Shown here piece after piece: positions 21,975 through 33,400 of a DNA stretch of 64,000 bases; positions within the stretch are counted from its first letter, which is position 1; every line of letters begins with the position of its first letter. The notes beneath the pieces were generated by a model. The model did not search any database, was not told the DNA's origin, and saw nothing but the letters and a program-made list of their open reading frames with translations. The stretch covers positions 1 through 64,000 of the forward strand of contig MSJI02000640.1 in the NCBI GenBank assembly GCA_001931905.2, in the 5' to 3' direction. Made by a program: the position numbers and the translations under genes. The DNA is from Cladosporium sp. IMV 00045 (lineage: Eukaryota > Ascomycota > Dothideomycetes > Cladosporiales > Cladosporiaceae).

Positions 21975-24900
21975 ATGCCGCGCAGACAGTTTCTCGCTGA
22001 TCTGCAGCAAGCACAGAGCGATGTCCAGCTCAAGGGAGTCCGCAACATCAGGATTGGCGACGACGATGGCCAATTCCAGTTCGAAATCCACGCTCCCACC
22101 TCTGAAGATGCCTCACCAATCGCTCTCAGCATCACCGCTATGATTCCCGATCTTTCTGAATACCCCAAGACACACCAATACATGATCTTCTGCAGTGAAG
22201 ATGCCCCACCGCATATTGCTGAGACCCTGCAAAACATTCGCGGATCTGATCGCAAGACTGTTTCGGAATTGATCGAAATGGTCTCCATTTGCGTTACTTC
22301 GCTCGTCCCGGACCGTGACGGCGATATGACCATGAAGGATTCCCAACTCGATGGAGATGATGAGCAGTACGAGGAAGACTCAGACGCAGATGACATCTAT
22401 CCAGATGACGACGAGGACTTTGGCTTCGCTGGAGCGGCTTCCATTTCTGAAACGCCATGCGATCCGGCAACCCCCACGACTGGCATCAGCTCTAAATACG
22501 ACAAGGCATTCAGAGACCGAGTTCGCTCTGACCTTTGTGCTGCCAAAGACTCGGGTTTCAAAGTTGGCCACCTCGGACCTTTGCTGAACGGCTACAGCTC
22601 GTTCGTGACCGTATCGGTACGCATGTCAAAGCTCGGAATTTCTTGTGAGGCAATGAAAGCGTGGCGCGTTGAGCCATCGGACTACTTTTGCCTGCTCATC
22701 CAATACCCCAACGGTTACAAAGCCAACGAGCAACTCCAAAATTTCGATACTCAATCCCTGAAAGGGAATCTCGGCATACGCGTGTGTGCCAGCAAGAAGT
22801 ACAAGCCAACATTACAAGAGGCAATCAAGGCCTTCACGCGCGTTCGCGGCGATTCGCTCAGCTCGGCTCGAAGCATTAAGGATGCGGAAGTCGCCAGCAG
22901 TTCGGAACCTAGCGCCTTGCGTGAGATCTTCATCTCCAAGCCTCTTTCGAAATTCCTGGAGGAAAATCTTGTGCCAATTCTCCGTTTCCGTACCAAAGGT
23001 ATGGACTGGGCTGGCGCAGAGACCTGTCTGAACGACATGCAATGCGCAATCTTAGGATGGAACATGGACGCGATTCCGGACAAGTACTACGAGCCAGAGA
23101 CAATTCACAAGTCTTTTCCCAACATCATGCAGGGCGACCACTATCGCCAGAGAGATGTAACGAAGCACTCTTTCCCCCTCCTCGCCGTTCAATTTGCCCT
23201 CCGACACTTCGCTCGCTGCACAGAGTTCTGCATGGTCTGTCATACCAAGCTAGACAGTCAACTGGAAGCCATCAAACCATATGTTTGTGAGAACCCGCTC
23301 TGCTTGTTCCAGTATATGGCCTTGGGCTTAGGGCCGAGCATTGAACATGAGATCATGACACAGCCTTACGTTGTCGACTTGCTCGTCTCGTTTTGCTACG
23401 CCAGTGCAAAAACGAAGAAACTCAAAGACCTCCCGAATGGACTGAACCTGAAAGTTCCTCCTCTCTTCACAGATCCGAACGCCGCGGGTCTCGAACAGCA
23501 TAATGACCCCAAGAACAAGCGACCCCTGGAGAAAGCGTTTGAGAAGCAGCAGGATCAGAGGTATGAAATAGAATTTGACCGCGAGCGTCTTGAGATCATG
23601 TTCAAGAGCAAACCCGAGGGTGGTTGTCCGATAAACCGTGGTCAGTGGATCGTCATCGGGTGTAAAGGTACACAACAATCTCTCGATAAGCAGGAAGAAC
23701 TACATTGTCGAGTCTCCGAGACAACCTTCTACCCTACCGTTAGCATTGACGAGCCTGTCGTTCTTGCAGATCTCACCGCTGCTGGGCCTGATCCTATCGA
23801 ACCAGCACGCTCCCCGAGACAACCTACGAATTCTGAGAAAACACTGACACCTGCACCGACGCCGAGATGGGCCACCGCGTCTTTGACAATCTACAGTCAA
23901 GAGTTTGAATCACTCCAAGACAGTCATAAGTATGAGGTGATCTGCAAGCTACTGGATACCTTACCTGATGTCAAAGAGATGCGAAGCTACCTCGCCAGCC
24001 AAAACTCGAGTGACCTCAGAAACTGGACCGCGCGAATGTCACCTGCTGCTACAAGCCTCTTGCGCTGGATCATCGCGAGCAATCGAGCCTGCATCATGCA
24101 AGTCGAAAGTGGAAGTAGCGAGGACTCTGATGGACGCAGCACCCACAAAGAAGAGCGCCTGCACGGGATGGAAGGCTACATGCAATTCCGTTTCGCCATG
24201 GGAGCTCCGGACAAAGAGACTCGCTTCAAATCAGAAGTACGCTCCACCACCGAACGACTCAATCTCAGCTATCCCACCATTTTTGCTTGGCACGGCTCAC
24301 CTCTCTACAACTGGCACATGATCATCCGCGAAGGTTTGCATTTCAAGAACATCAAGCACGGACGCGCTTACGGAGATGGAGTGTACCATGCCAAAGACGC
24401 GGGAACCTCCACTAGCTACTCTGGCGGGAGCTGTGGTTGCTGGCAAAAAAGTCTTCTTCGCATTTCCTCTGCTTTGGCATTGAACGAGATCGTCAACGCT
24501 CCGAAAGAGTTTGTCAGCTCAAATCCTTACCTTGTCGTCTCGCAACTTGACTGGATCCAGACTCGCTACTTACTCGTCCGCTGCTCTCCATCCGATGCGA
24601 ACATCAAGCCTGGCGTTGAAGCGATGCCGACTTCGGTGCACCCTCAAGACCCAGCCAATACTCCGAATGGTCCTAATAGACAGCCAATCGCTATTCCTGC
24701 TTCCGCGATCAAGTCTGTCACACTTGAGCAGAAGCTGACACCTGCCGGTAAAAGAAGCTCAACCGGAGCTGGTGGACCGACGAAAAAGCTGAAGGATGGA
24801 CTCGGAACGTCTCTCGCGACGGCTATTGATGTCGATGCTGATACCGACGGCGACAGCGTGTGCACCGAGGTTGAAGACCTTGAGATCCTGTTTGACGAGG

Positions 24901-25721
24901 AGCCAGTCGCAGGTTCGACCATGAGAGAGCGAGACTCGACGACTGCTGCAGCTCAGAAACTCCTTTCGTCGAGTGACAAGGGCAAAGGCGCTTCCAGTGC
25001 TAAGACGCCCACGGACTTCGTGCCTTCCACCCTCGACTTCAACACCCTGCCAATGATGCCGACTCCGAAATACGCCACCCCAGCGACCACCAAACGTCTC
25101 CAAGCAGAGCTCAAGACGCTTGCCAAAATCCAGTCTTCCACCGACCCCGCCGCCCTTGGCTGGTTTATCGACTTCGAGAAGATGGACAACATCTACCAAT
25201 GGATCGTCGAGCTGCACTCTTTCCACACCTTCATCGTCAAAGACAAACCCCTCCCACTCGCAGAAGACATGAAGAAAGCCGGTGTAACCTCCATCATCCT
25301 CGAAATCCGCTTCGGTCCCGAATTCCCCTTCTCACCACCCTACATCCGCGTCATCCGCCCGCGCTTCCTCCCTTTCCAACTCGGCGGCGGCGGCCATGTA
25401 GTCATCGGCGGAGCAATGTGCATGGAACTTCTCACCAATACCGGCTGGAGCGGTATTCTCAGCATGGAGAGCGTGTTGATGCAAGTCCGCATGGCAATCG
25501 CTAGCGAGCCCTTTGCTCGTCTTGAAGGCAAGGGCGCAAAGGTCAAGGGGAACTCGGCGGCAGGCGATTACGGTGCGGCAGAAGCGGCTCAGGGGTATAT
25601 TAGGGCTTGTGTGAATCATGGCTGGACCGTTCCGCCTGGGTTCAAGGAGGTTGCTTATGGTATGAATTCTGCTGCTGAGACGCGAAATGGAGATGCTGCT
25701 GCTGGGCCGAGCAACGCGTAG
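21975..25721 (+). CDS. PARP catalytic domain fused to UBE2Q-like E2 (UBC) domain
   Basis: Intronless, 1248 residues. An N-terminal region (about 1-110) is followed by an acidic stretch (DGDDEQYEEDSDADDIYPDD). The ART domain spans about residues 740-890: FAWHGSPLYNW (His773) and RAYGDGVYHAKDAG (Tyr804) provide two of the three NAD-site residues. The third position aligns with SNPYLVVSQLDW, where the usual Glu is Pro. A linker with a KKLK-type basic patch leads to a UBC fold at about 1040-1230. There, GGAMCMELLTNTGWS carries Cys1149, as in UBE2Q-type E2 enzymes. The protein would combine ADP-ribosylation, probably mono-, with ubiquitin transfer. The architecture is known from ascomycetes, from memory; its function is not established. 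Confidence 0.88.
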   Translation: MPRRQFLADLQQAQSDVQLKGVRNIRIGDDDGQFQFEIHAPTSEDASPIALSITAMIPDLSEYPKTHQYMIFCSEDAPPHIAETLQNIRGSDRKTVSELIEMVSICVTSLVPDRDGDMTMKDSQLDGDDEQYEEDSDADDIYPDDDEDFGFAGAASISETPCDPATPTTGISSKYDKAFRDRVRSDLCAAKDSGFKVGHLGPLLNGYSSFVTVSVRMSKLGISCEAMKAWRVEPSDYFCLLIQYPNGYKANEQLQNFDTQSLKGNLGIRVCASKKYKPTLQEAIKAFTRVRGDSLSSARSIKDAEVASSSEPSALREIFISKPLSKFLEENLVPILRFRTKGMDWAGAETCLNDMQCAILGWNMDAIPDKYYEPETIHKSFPNIMQGDHYRQRDVTKHSFPLLAVQFALRHFARCTEFCMVCHTKLDSQLEAIKPYVCENPLCLFQYMALGLGPSIEHEIMTQPYVVDLLVSFCYASAKTKKLKDLPNGLNLKVPPLFTDPNAAGLEQHNDPKNKRPLEKAFEKQQDQRYEIEFDRERLEIMFKSKPEGGCPINRGQWIVIGCKGTQQSLDKQEELHCRVSETTFYPTVSIDEPVVLADLTAAGPDPIEPARSPRQPTNSEKTLTPAPTPRWATASLTIYSQEFESLQDSHKYEVICKLLDTLPDVKEMRSYLASQNSSDLRNWTARMSPAATSLLRWIIASNRACIMQVESGSSEDSDGRSTHKEERLHGMEGYMQFRFAMGAPDKETRFKSEVRSTTERLNLSYPTIFAWHGSPLYNWHMIIREGLHFKNIKHGRAYGDGVYHAKDAGTSTSYSGGSCGCWQKSLLRISSALALNEIVNAPKEFVSSNPYLVVSQLDWIQTRYLLVRCSPSDANIKPGVEAMPTSVHPQDPANTPNGPNRQPIAIPASAIKSVTLEQKLTPAGKRSSTGAGGPTKKLKDGLGTSLATAIDVDADTDGDSVCTEVEDLEILFDEEPVAGSTMRERDSTTAAAQKLLSSSDKGKGASSAKTPTDFVPSTLDFNTLPMMPTPKYATPATTKRLQAELKTLAKIQSSTDPAALGWFIDFEKMDNIYQWIVELHSFHTFIVKDKPLPLAEDMKKAGVTSIILEIRFGPEFPFSPPYIRVIRPRFLPFQLGGGGHVVIGGAMCMELLTNTGWSGILSMESVLMQVRMAIASEPFARLEGKGAKVKGNSAAGDYGAAEAAQGYIRACVNHGWTVPPGFKEVAYGMNSAAETRNGDAAAGPSNA

Positions 25722-26305
25722 AATGGGCTTGATGTTGTTGGACGGTTCAAAGGGGGCTTTTTGATGGGTTTTATCCATGTGCTAGAGTGTGTTTGGCGAA
25801 CTGTGCTCAATGCGGTGGCATTTCTGTCCTTGGTCGCCTCTCGACGCTGGACTTCATGATAGGGTTGCATTTTGAGTGTCTGGTGTTTGGCATGGGAGCA
25901 TGGAGGATGGGAATCATGACATTAACAGAAGCAATGAGTTACGAGGAATATGAGTTATGAAAATGAAAATACACACTGTTTGGAATGAATGGTTTCCCAC
26001 AAAGATTTTTCTTGAACAAGCTCAGCTGTCATGATGCCAGCTCTGATCATATCCGTATGCTACGGAGTGAGATTATGAGATTTGATACGCAGTGCCGAGT
26101 GAGAAGAGCAGGGAAAAAGCATCATTTTTACTATCCCCATCAAAGAGACCCAAGGGTATCGAAAAGTAACCTACAGCTGTCCTGTCGCCGCCAAAGTGGT
26201 AATAGAATACATTAGATCGCTTTTCCCTCCATTTCTCACTCCTCCTTTCAAGCCTCCAGCATACTGTCTCCCTTTTTCGACAGCGTCCCCTCACTAAAGC
26301 TTCTC
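25722..26305. other. Intergenic between convergent genes
   Basis: Convergent 3' regions of the PARP and rhodopsin-like genes. No further gene seen. Confidence 0.5.
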
Positions 26306-27712
26306 TCAACCTCTTCTCGGCCCTCTGACCAACTCCCTCTCACTCCCCGCATCGCTCTTCGCGTCCGCACTACCATCTCCTCCGCCATACGGATACCCCT
26401 TCTCAACCTCCTGCTCCACAACCGTCACGACCTGAATGCCCCTCTGCTGCTGAATATGCTCGTCCTCGACCTGCGCACGACTCCGCTCACCATACTGCTT
26501 ATCCCTCACAGCGCCAAACTCAATCTCTTCCAAACTATTGTCGTCTTCCCCAAACGCCTGCCGCGCTCGCTTGTCCCGCCCAGACTGAATGACGGTTTGG
26601 TGCGTGGCGCCGCGCGGACCGAGAGTGTCGAGCGCAAATTTATTCGATGCTTTCCTCGGGTTGCTCGACGAGCCGCTCGAGCCCGTGTGTCCGCCTTCTC
26701 CATTCTGAGCTCCCCGCTCTCTGTGCTCATTGCTATGATCCGAGTCACGCATGTAGCTACTGCTATGAAACGCGCGCGGAAACCAGCGTGAGACGAGCGA
26801 CTTCAGCGTCGGCAGGCAAGAGCACGTGATTCCAATGTTGACTTCGAGCGAGGACCAGATCGCCGCGAGCGGGTTGTGCCAGCTTATGTCGCTGGTTTGC
26901 AGGAAAACTAGCAGCGATTGTAGGCGCAGGATGGAGATGATGCAGGTGAAGCCGCCGAGGGCGAAGACGACCATTAGCGCTATGCGTTGCTTTTTGGGGA
27001 GTTGCAGTTGGCTTAGGAAGGGGAGCGGGAGGGTTGCGACGAGGATGTCGGTTACGATGTTGACGCCGGCGTTGGCGAACCTGTTTGTCGTGATATGATT
27101 AGTGTTTGGACTGTTGATGGTTTGGGTAAATGGTGTCCTCACCAAACCGCCCATTGGCTGAGACAGGTGCCTCCCTCGATAGATTTGTCCCAGAAGAACG
27201 CGACGGGTTTGCAAAAGAAAATGGAAGAAAATACGGTCCAACACGACCAGGCGAAGATGAATGCCATCAAGCAGTAGTTCAGCGTTCGGAAGGTGCGGTA
27301 AGGGAAGATTCGGAGGTATTGTAGCAGGATGGAGAATTTCGTCAGGAAAAGTCCCAGGTTGTAGATGACAATGCTGGCCCAGAAGGGTTTGAGAGATGTG
27401 ATGAGTTCGAAATCTGTGAGGCTGGCGAGGTGTCGTCCCATGCCATACTTTACTGCGATTCGATGTCAGTTTGCTGTCGAAAGCTTTGTTGGACATTGCA
27501 GGGCATGGGTACATACCTTGAAAACCTTGAGCGATCGTCAGACAGACTGTCATCGCCGCGGCCGCCACGATGAAAGCATCATCTTTGCCCGGACTATGGA
27601 CGAGGAAGATTCTGCTGTACAGTCGCAGCACCACAGCAAGAACGGCGATAATAGTGAAGCTGATCGTAACGCCTAAGACGGCGGCCGGGTCCGCATGACC
27701 GGATAGACCCAT
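26306..27712 (-). CDS. Fungal rhodopsin-type seven-TM membrane protein
   Basis: Three exons, 27712-27517, 27452-27143 and 27080-26306, give 426 residues. The first exon encodes MGLSGHADPAA and a helix ending RIFLVHSPGKDDAF; the second starts YGMGRHLASL, a signature of the fungal rhodopsin-domain (SAT4/PTH11-neighbour) family. Seven hydrophobic helices are followed by a long polar C-terminal tail (about 150 residues) rich in Ser, Gly and charged residues. Members are thought to be plasma-membrane receptors or sensors; ligand and partner are unknown. An unspliced reading also stays open (468 residues) because the two introns together keep the frame, but it loses helices 2-4. Confidence 0.85.
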   Translation of the reverse strand: MGLSGHADPAAVLGVTISFTIIAVLAVVLRLYSRIFLVHSPGKDDAFIVAAAAMTVCLTIAQGFQGMYPCPAMSNKAFDSKLTSNRSKVWHGTTPRQPHRFRTHHISQTLLGQHCHLQPGTFPDEILHPATIPPNLPLPHLPNAELLLDGIHLRLVVLDRIFFHFLLQTRRVLLGQIYRGRHLSQPMGGLVRTPFTQTINSPNTNHITTNRFANAGVNIVTDILVATLPLPFLSQLQLPKKQRIALMVVFALGGFTCIISILRLQSLLVFLQTSDISWHNPLAAIWSSLEVNIGITCSCLPTLKSLVSRWFPRAFHSSSYMRDSDHSNEHRERGAQNGEGGHTGSSGSSSNPRKASNKFALDTLGPRGATHQTVIQSGRDKRARQAFGEDDNSLEEIEFGAVRDKQYGERSRAQVEDEHIQQQRGIQVVTVVEQEVEKGYPYGGGDGSADAKSDAGSERELVRGPRRG

Positions 27713-30495
27713 CGTGGCGTGTAAGTACTTTCGTATCGTTCGAACCGGAGGGGCAATAATCCTTTGTTCTGGTCATGAACTTCGATGCTCGGTCGGCTTG
27801 AGAAGAGAGAACTGTCAGAGAGGTTGTTCAAGCCCCAGCTGCAGACCCAACCCAAATGGTCGCAACGGCGTGATGCGCTGGCAGAGACGAGTCGTACAAG
27901 GCACGATGACTGATGTCTGGATGGACTGCAAGTCGCCGACGCTGTGTTTGACAGACGCGTCCGCTGTGCTACCAGTTGTCGGAGAATCTGAGCAGCGCCG
28001 TCGGAATGCTTCTGATTGAAATGCAATCGCTTCTGCACATCAGGCCAGGTTTAAAGGTAGGGGTAACAGCTGCGGTAGCTTATTGTCAACCGCTGGTCGT
28101 CTCCCCGTGCCGATTCTAGCAATGTCTCGGTGCGAAGATCGCTTGCCATCTCGGTAGAAGAGGCGGGACGGAAGATGGTGTATTTCGGCTTGACTCTGAA
28201 ACAATCTTTTGAATTACCACCATTGTACATAGTCTGAGCTATTGGCGAGCTCAGGTTCCGGATGATCACCGTAGGAAGTGTGGCCAGGTCGACTCGCTTC
28301 CCCGGCAGCTGGGCTCGCCGGTTAAAGCAGCGTCCAAGATACATCCTCAAGGTACGAGCTGTTCCCGCCAATAGAAATGACATATTGTCGGCCGCGTAGC
28401 ATACGAGCATACGGCAGGATGCAGGCCCGCTGGATCCGTGCCGTTGAGATTCTGAAGACGAGCGACTAACAGGGTATCGAATCCTGGTGGCGCTCAGAGA
28501 TGTTTTCCCATTGGACAGCGAAAAGCGGGACATGCAAGTGTTCGGCTGGGTGAGCTGTGACTTTATGAGACGAAGGAGTCGAAGGGGTCTGTGAAGTAAG
28601 ATACCGGCTCGACCGGGTCGCTGGTGGCATTATTGCGCCATGGCTGAAGACGTCCGACCTGATTCGGGCGCGTGGTTCGCCGGCTGCTTTGAGAGTGTTT
28701 GCCCTTGATCATCTCGACTTGTGTTGGTATGCTCTCTGCCGCGTCCGGACAAAAGACTTCTTTCGGCTTTTGCGCAATTTGAGCATGAGATCATTCACGC
28801 TCGTGGGCTCGCGGTCCTTGTTTACTGCATTGTGCAAACAGAGTCCAACATTGGATGAGACGCTCGTGTGCGCAGGAGCAGTGCTACGACGCCTACGGGA
28901 GTTTTGCTTCGCTACGGGTAGTAGAGCAGGTCGCAAATACCTCGACTGACGAATCTTCATGTTCCTGCCAGAGTCGCATGACTATATTCGTCAGGTTGTC
29001 GGCTGAATTGCGTGTCGTTGAGATGAAGCGCTCTTTGGCTTCTCAAGATTAGGGTTAGGGTTTAAGACCTCACTCATCTTAAATTTTCGTCTGTCTGTCA
29101 CATCGTCACTCCCACGTATCTTCACTCTTTCAGAATAACATCATCTGCCCCTGGTCTCTAGCACGCGCATGCGATTGCAGTCTGGCCGTTGGGTTTCAGT
29201 CCCTGTGAGACGCTCACGCGAAGTTGCACTCGAGCTCAGATGCGCTTCTCACATCAGTTGGGCTTTTTAACTGCTGCACTTTCGCGTATTTACTACAAAA
29301 TCTCTCCCGTTGATGATATTCCGCCACTTACGAATCTTCACCAGTCCCCTGTGGTTCATCACGTCGCAGAAAGTGATGGGGGAACGCCGTAACTCTCCAA
29401 CACCCAGCACCCTCAAGCAATGCCGGCTCTGCATTACAATCCCTCCGGTCCTGAGCCGCCCAGGCTACTTTCGCATATGAGAGGATGACGCAAGCAAGCA
29501 AGAAGGACACGGAGAAAGAGCTATGTTGTTGAGCAGCCGGAAACAAATCCAAGAACAATAGCATAGCCCCATCGCAAGGCTTGAGGTAGCGGCAGATGGC
29601 GCATCCAGCTCTTCGGAGTCAGCTTGCAGGAGTCGTCACAGGAGTCTGGCGTTGTCTATTGATATTCCGATGCCCTTGAAGACTTTCCAGACATTTCGTT
29701 TGCCAAAGGTCAATGCAAGAAAGTCCGCAGAAAAAGGTGGATGCCGGGTCAATGAAAGATGCGTATCGAAAGTTCGCCGCACCAAGCTGATTTTGTCGGA
29801 TCACGGTAAGGGTTGCGGTCGCTGATGGTGCAAGAGTAAATTAGTGCTATCTGCAGTCGTTACGCTACATCACAAGGTAAGTCAATATTGCTGGGAGATC
29901 TCATTGATGTGTTAAACTTGTCGTGGACCCGCAGTTGAAAGATGCTGCCAGTCGGTGGCATTGGGGCGACACCAGATTTAGATATTGGGAATCGGGTAGG
30001 AGAATGCGATTACTAGGTATGCTTGATTCCGAGCCGAGCGAGGTGACTGCACTAGTGTCGGCTTGCGGCTGCACATCTCAAACTCAGCAAACACCTCACC
30101 CAAACGACAAGCGGAGTCCCACTTGTAATGGAGCTGGGAAATATTCACTCGGTCTCGCTCAAGCGGGGCAACCGGCGTTTGGCAATTCAAAGGCGGCTGT
30201 CGACTTATACAACGACATCAACACGCGAGCACGGTTCCAACACACAGCGCTATCAAAGCTGTCGCTCACATCCTCCCCATCCCTCCGATTTTGACAACGC
30301 ACATCATCGCCAAAAGACTTTTGCACTTCTCCTTGCTCGTCGTTTCCACCAATACTTTCGCCCAAGCACATCGTCTCGCTTACCGTTTTCGCTAACACTT
30401 TCGCCCACGCACACCGTGGCACCCCGAAAACTCTTTCCGCCAAGTCCTTCTAGGATCCTCGTCATCCGACCGTTTGGAATGACAGCGCAGGCGCA
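27713..30495. other. Intergenic, about 2.8 kb
   Basis: No convincing gene on either strand. A 160-residue minus-strand ORF at 28051-28533 has no recognisable pattern. A telomere-like repeat lies at 29049. Confidence 0.45.
29049..29062 (+). repeat. Interstitial telomere-like repeat (TTAGGG)n
   Basis: Fourteen bases of perfect TTAGGG repeat, a little over two units, in the orientation opposite to the block at 3824-3840. Confidence 0.8.
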
Positions 30496-33400
30496 ATGGC
30501 GACAGCCCTATCATCACACGAGCTGTGGCAAGTGATTCATCATGTCTTCTTGCCACCAAAGCTACCGCAAGAGTCCGACGAAAACAGCAATGTCAGCTTC
30601 AATCTTCTGCAGGTAACGATGGAAGCTCTGGAAAAGCTGTCAGACTCGAAGTCGCCGGCTATCGAGCGCGCGATCGCGGCCATTCAGAACTTGATGAACG
30701 TCAATTGTCTCAAGGCCTCCACAGCGAGCGAACCACATCTCCACGAAACTCTGAATGCTCTGGCGTCGGGTGATTGTATGCCCGTATTTGTCGGCTCCCA
30801 AAATGCCGCCGTCTTGGTCACCCGTATGGAAGATGAGCTACTCTTCGAAGCGTTCGAACTGTCTGCTCCGAACTCAGCGGTCATGTCAGCGAAGGGACGA
30901 CTCGTCAGGAGTTTTCCTGGATTGGCTCTGACGGTGGATACCAAAGTACACTACACCAGTGATCTTGGGCCCGTCATTGCACAGACTCTGTCCACAATGT
31001 CGTCTGAGAATGTTGCCGGTATGCAGCCAGAAACAATGAAGTCCGGCATCAAGCATGAAGAGTTCCGAGACACCACAAACCCAGCCCTAGTGACTGAGCT
31101 TTTCTTCGGATTCCTGAAAGGCTTCGGCAGACCAGCTGAAGTCACCGCAATCACCAAGAATACTCGAGACGAGGTCTTGTGGAAAGATGCCCTGGCGCCA
31201 TGGCGTCGATCACCCACGTGGCTACTCATTAAGCTTGTGCTTCAACTTGTCATACAGCGATCTCCACGAGGTTCAGAGCGATGTTTCAAGGAAGTCATGG
31301 TCTTCTTGCTGAGCCATATACTTGATGCCGCGACAGATTCTGCTCTTCCAAGCGACACTCTGCATGCAATGAGCGCCAAGGTCACGCGCCGCCTGCACAA
31401 GCTGCGTGTCCAAGAAGCTTCGGAATGCGACGCACTTTTGGCAAAGGCCGACAAGTCTCTAAAGAATACCTCAACCGTGATTCGGCTGCGCTGGAAAAAA
31501 TTGGAGGAGCGCGATGACCGGACACTGGACTTGGAGTCACTGGAAGCGTTGGATGCCGAACAAGACACTCATATCCTACTCCCCAATCTGGACGGCTACA
31601 TTTCATCTTTGCAACTTCGTAAAGGCGAAATCGTCTCCAACAAGTTCGTCCCGTCGTCACTCTTGCTGAGCCACGAGTTCTACAAACTCCCGCCGCTTCC
31701 TGACCGCTTACCCCTTGAATATCACTACGCTACCGCAAATCTGCAGCAGTTCGAGACCTGGGTCGCGCAGCATCTTGACAGCTGGGTAGGCTGCCACGCA
31801 GTGCGCTGCTCAGACCCATGTACGAGTCTCTTCCAGCTAATGAAGCGATACTTTGAGCTTGCCAATCGCCACTACTCTCCCAATCCCGAGGGCATCTCGG
31901 TCATGATTCTCACTGTCTTCGACCTTTGGGTTGCATGCGATAAGCTGGCTACACGGACGTGCCCTATGCTCGCAGAATACGCACCGAACGTCCCGGTGGA
32001 AGCTCTTCAAAATCTTCTTCTGCCCTTCCAAGCTCAAATGAAGAGACTGCAAGCCATCGAGGACCATCTCAAAGGTAGAGCAGTGCGCTCGCGTAATGAG
32101 CTTGCAAATTGCCTTTTCAACACTACCGATCCCAAATGTTTTGCTGCCCGGTATTTCAGCACCAGTGACGAGCATCAGGCTCTGAAGTCTCAGATCGAGC
32201 GCAAGGCGAAAGCGGCTGCAGAAGCAAAGAAGGCAGAGTATCTCGAGAAGAAGAAAGAATGGGACTATCTCAATGCCCGCTACAACAGCCACGATCATGA
32301 TTACGAGAGCCGTAAAATTCTTGACTCATTTGGGCAATGGGTTCCGGCAACGCCAATCCATGTACGTGCATGTCGCAAGTGTGCATACAAGAGCAGGCGT
32401 GACAGCATTGTCATTGAACAACACGAGTGGCCGCTTCCCAAAAGTGCCGTAAAAGCCAATGTTGTTGTCTTTGAATTACAGGTTCCTATCTGGTACATTT
32501 CCTGGAGGGACGCGAGACAGTTTCTGCTCGTGAATGTGCTCAAAGCAAAGAAGAGCTCGGCGCACTTCAAGTTTGAGTACAGACCTTCAACCAATGACCC
32601 TCACCTAAAACCTTGGTTCAAGACTGGGATGTCCGCTGAAATTGGCCTTCTGTCTGTGAAAAAACCCACGATATGCACTCACTTCAACTCAACCGAGGTT
32701 GATGATGAACAACTGCGCGGAAAGCCAATGACCTCCGTAACAGCTCATACCGTTTGCGTTGCCAATGGTTTGGACTATGAGTATTTCGACGACACACGTC
32801 GCCAGTATCTTGAAGCTTTGAGCTTTGATGATGAAGTCCCCAAGTCTTGCACCTATACAATTTCTTCGAAAAAACTTCAACATTACCTCTTCCGCCCTGC
32901 ACGCTTCCCAGATGGTGAGGCGCCGAACGATGTCATCGCGGCCCAAAACAGATGTCCAAGCACTATGGTGTTGGACGAGTTCAAGGAATTGTACACCTTG
33001 CTTCTCGGACACCACATTCAATGGGTCAATGTTCTACAGCAGCTCGCCATGCCCGGCGTAGATTTCAAGAAGAGTGACACAACCCTTTTTTTCTTCCAAT
33101 GCATATACCAGGCTGGTCCGCCAGGTAAAGATGCACTTCGTGAATCACATCTTTTATTTCGAGACGACTCCATGGCACTCGAGTTGATTGACAAACTTGA
33201 TGCTGCTGTTGAAAGTGTCAAGCAGAACTGGGAATCTGCGCAAGCTCTCTATCTTTTCGCCGCGATTGCAACTCGGGTCCTCACTCTCAATCGGGAGGCA
33301 CAAAATGCTAGTCTTAGCGTGCTGACGAAAGTTCGATCCATCTCTTTTGGATGGATTGAGACTTTGCGTGCGGCTGCTCATACTGTCTCGAACCACGAAG

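Noticed and set aside
28051..28533. 160-residue minus-strand ORF
   Set aside because: No motif, hydrophobic pattern or domain-like composition; in a 2.8 kb gap an ORF of this length can be chance.
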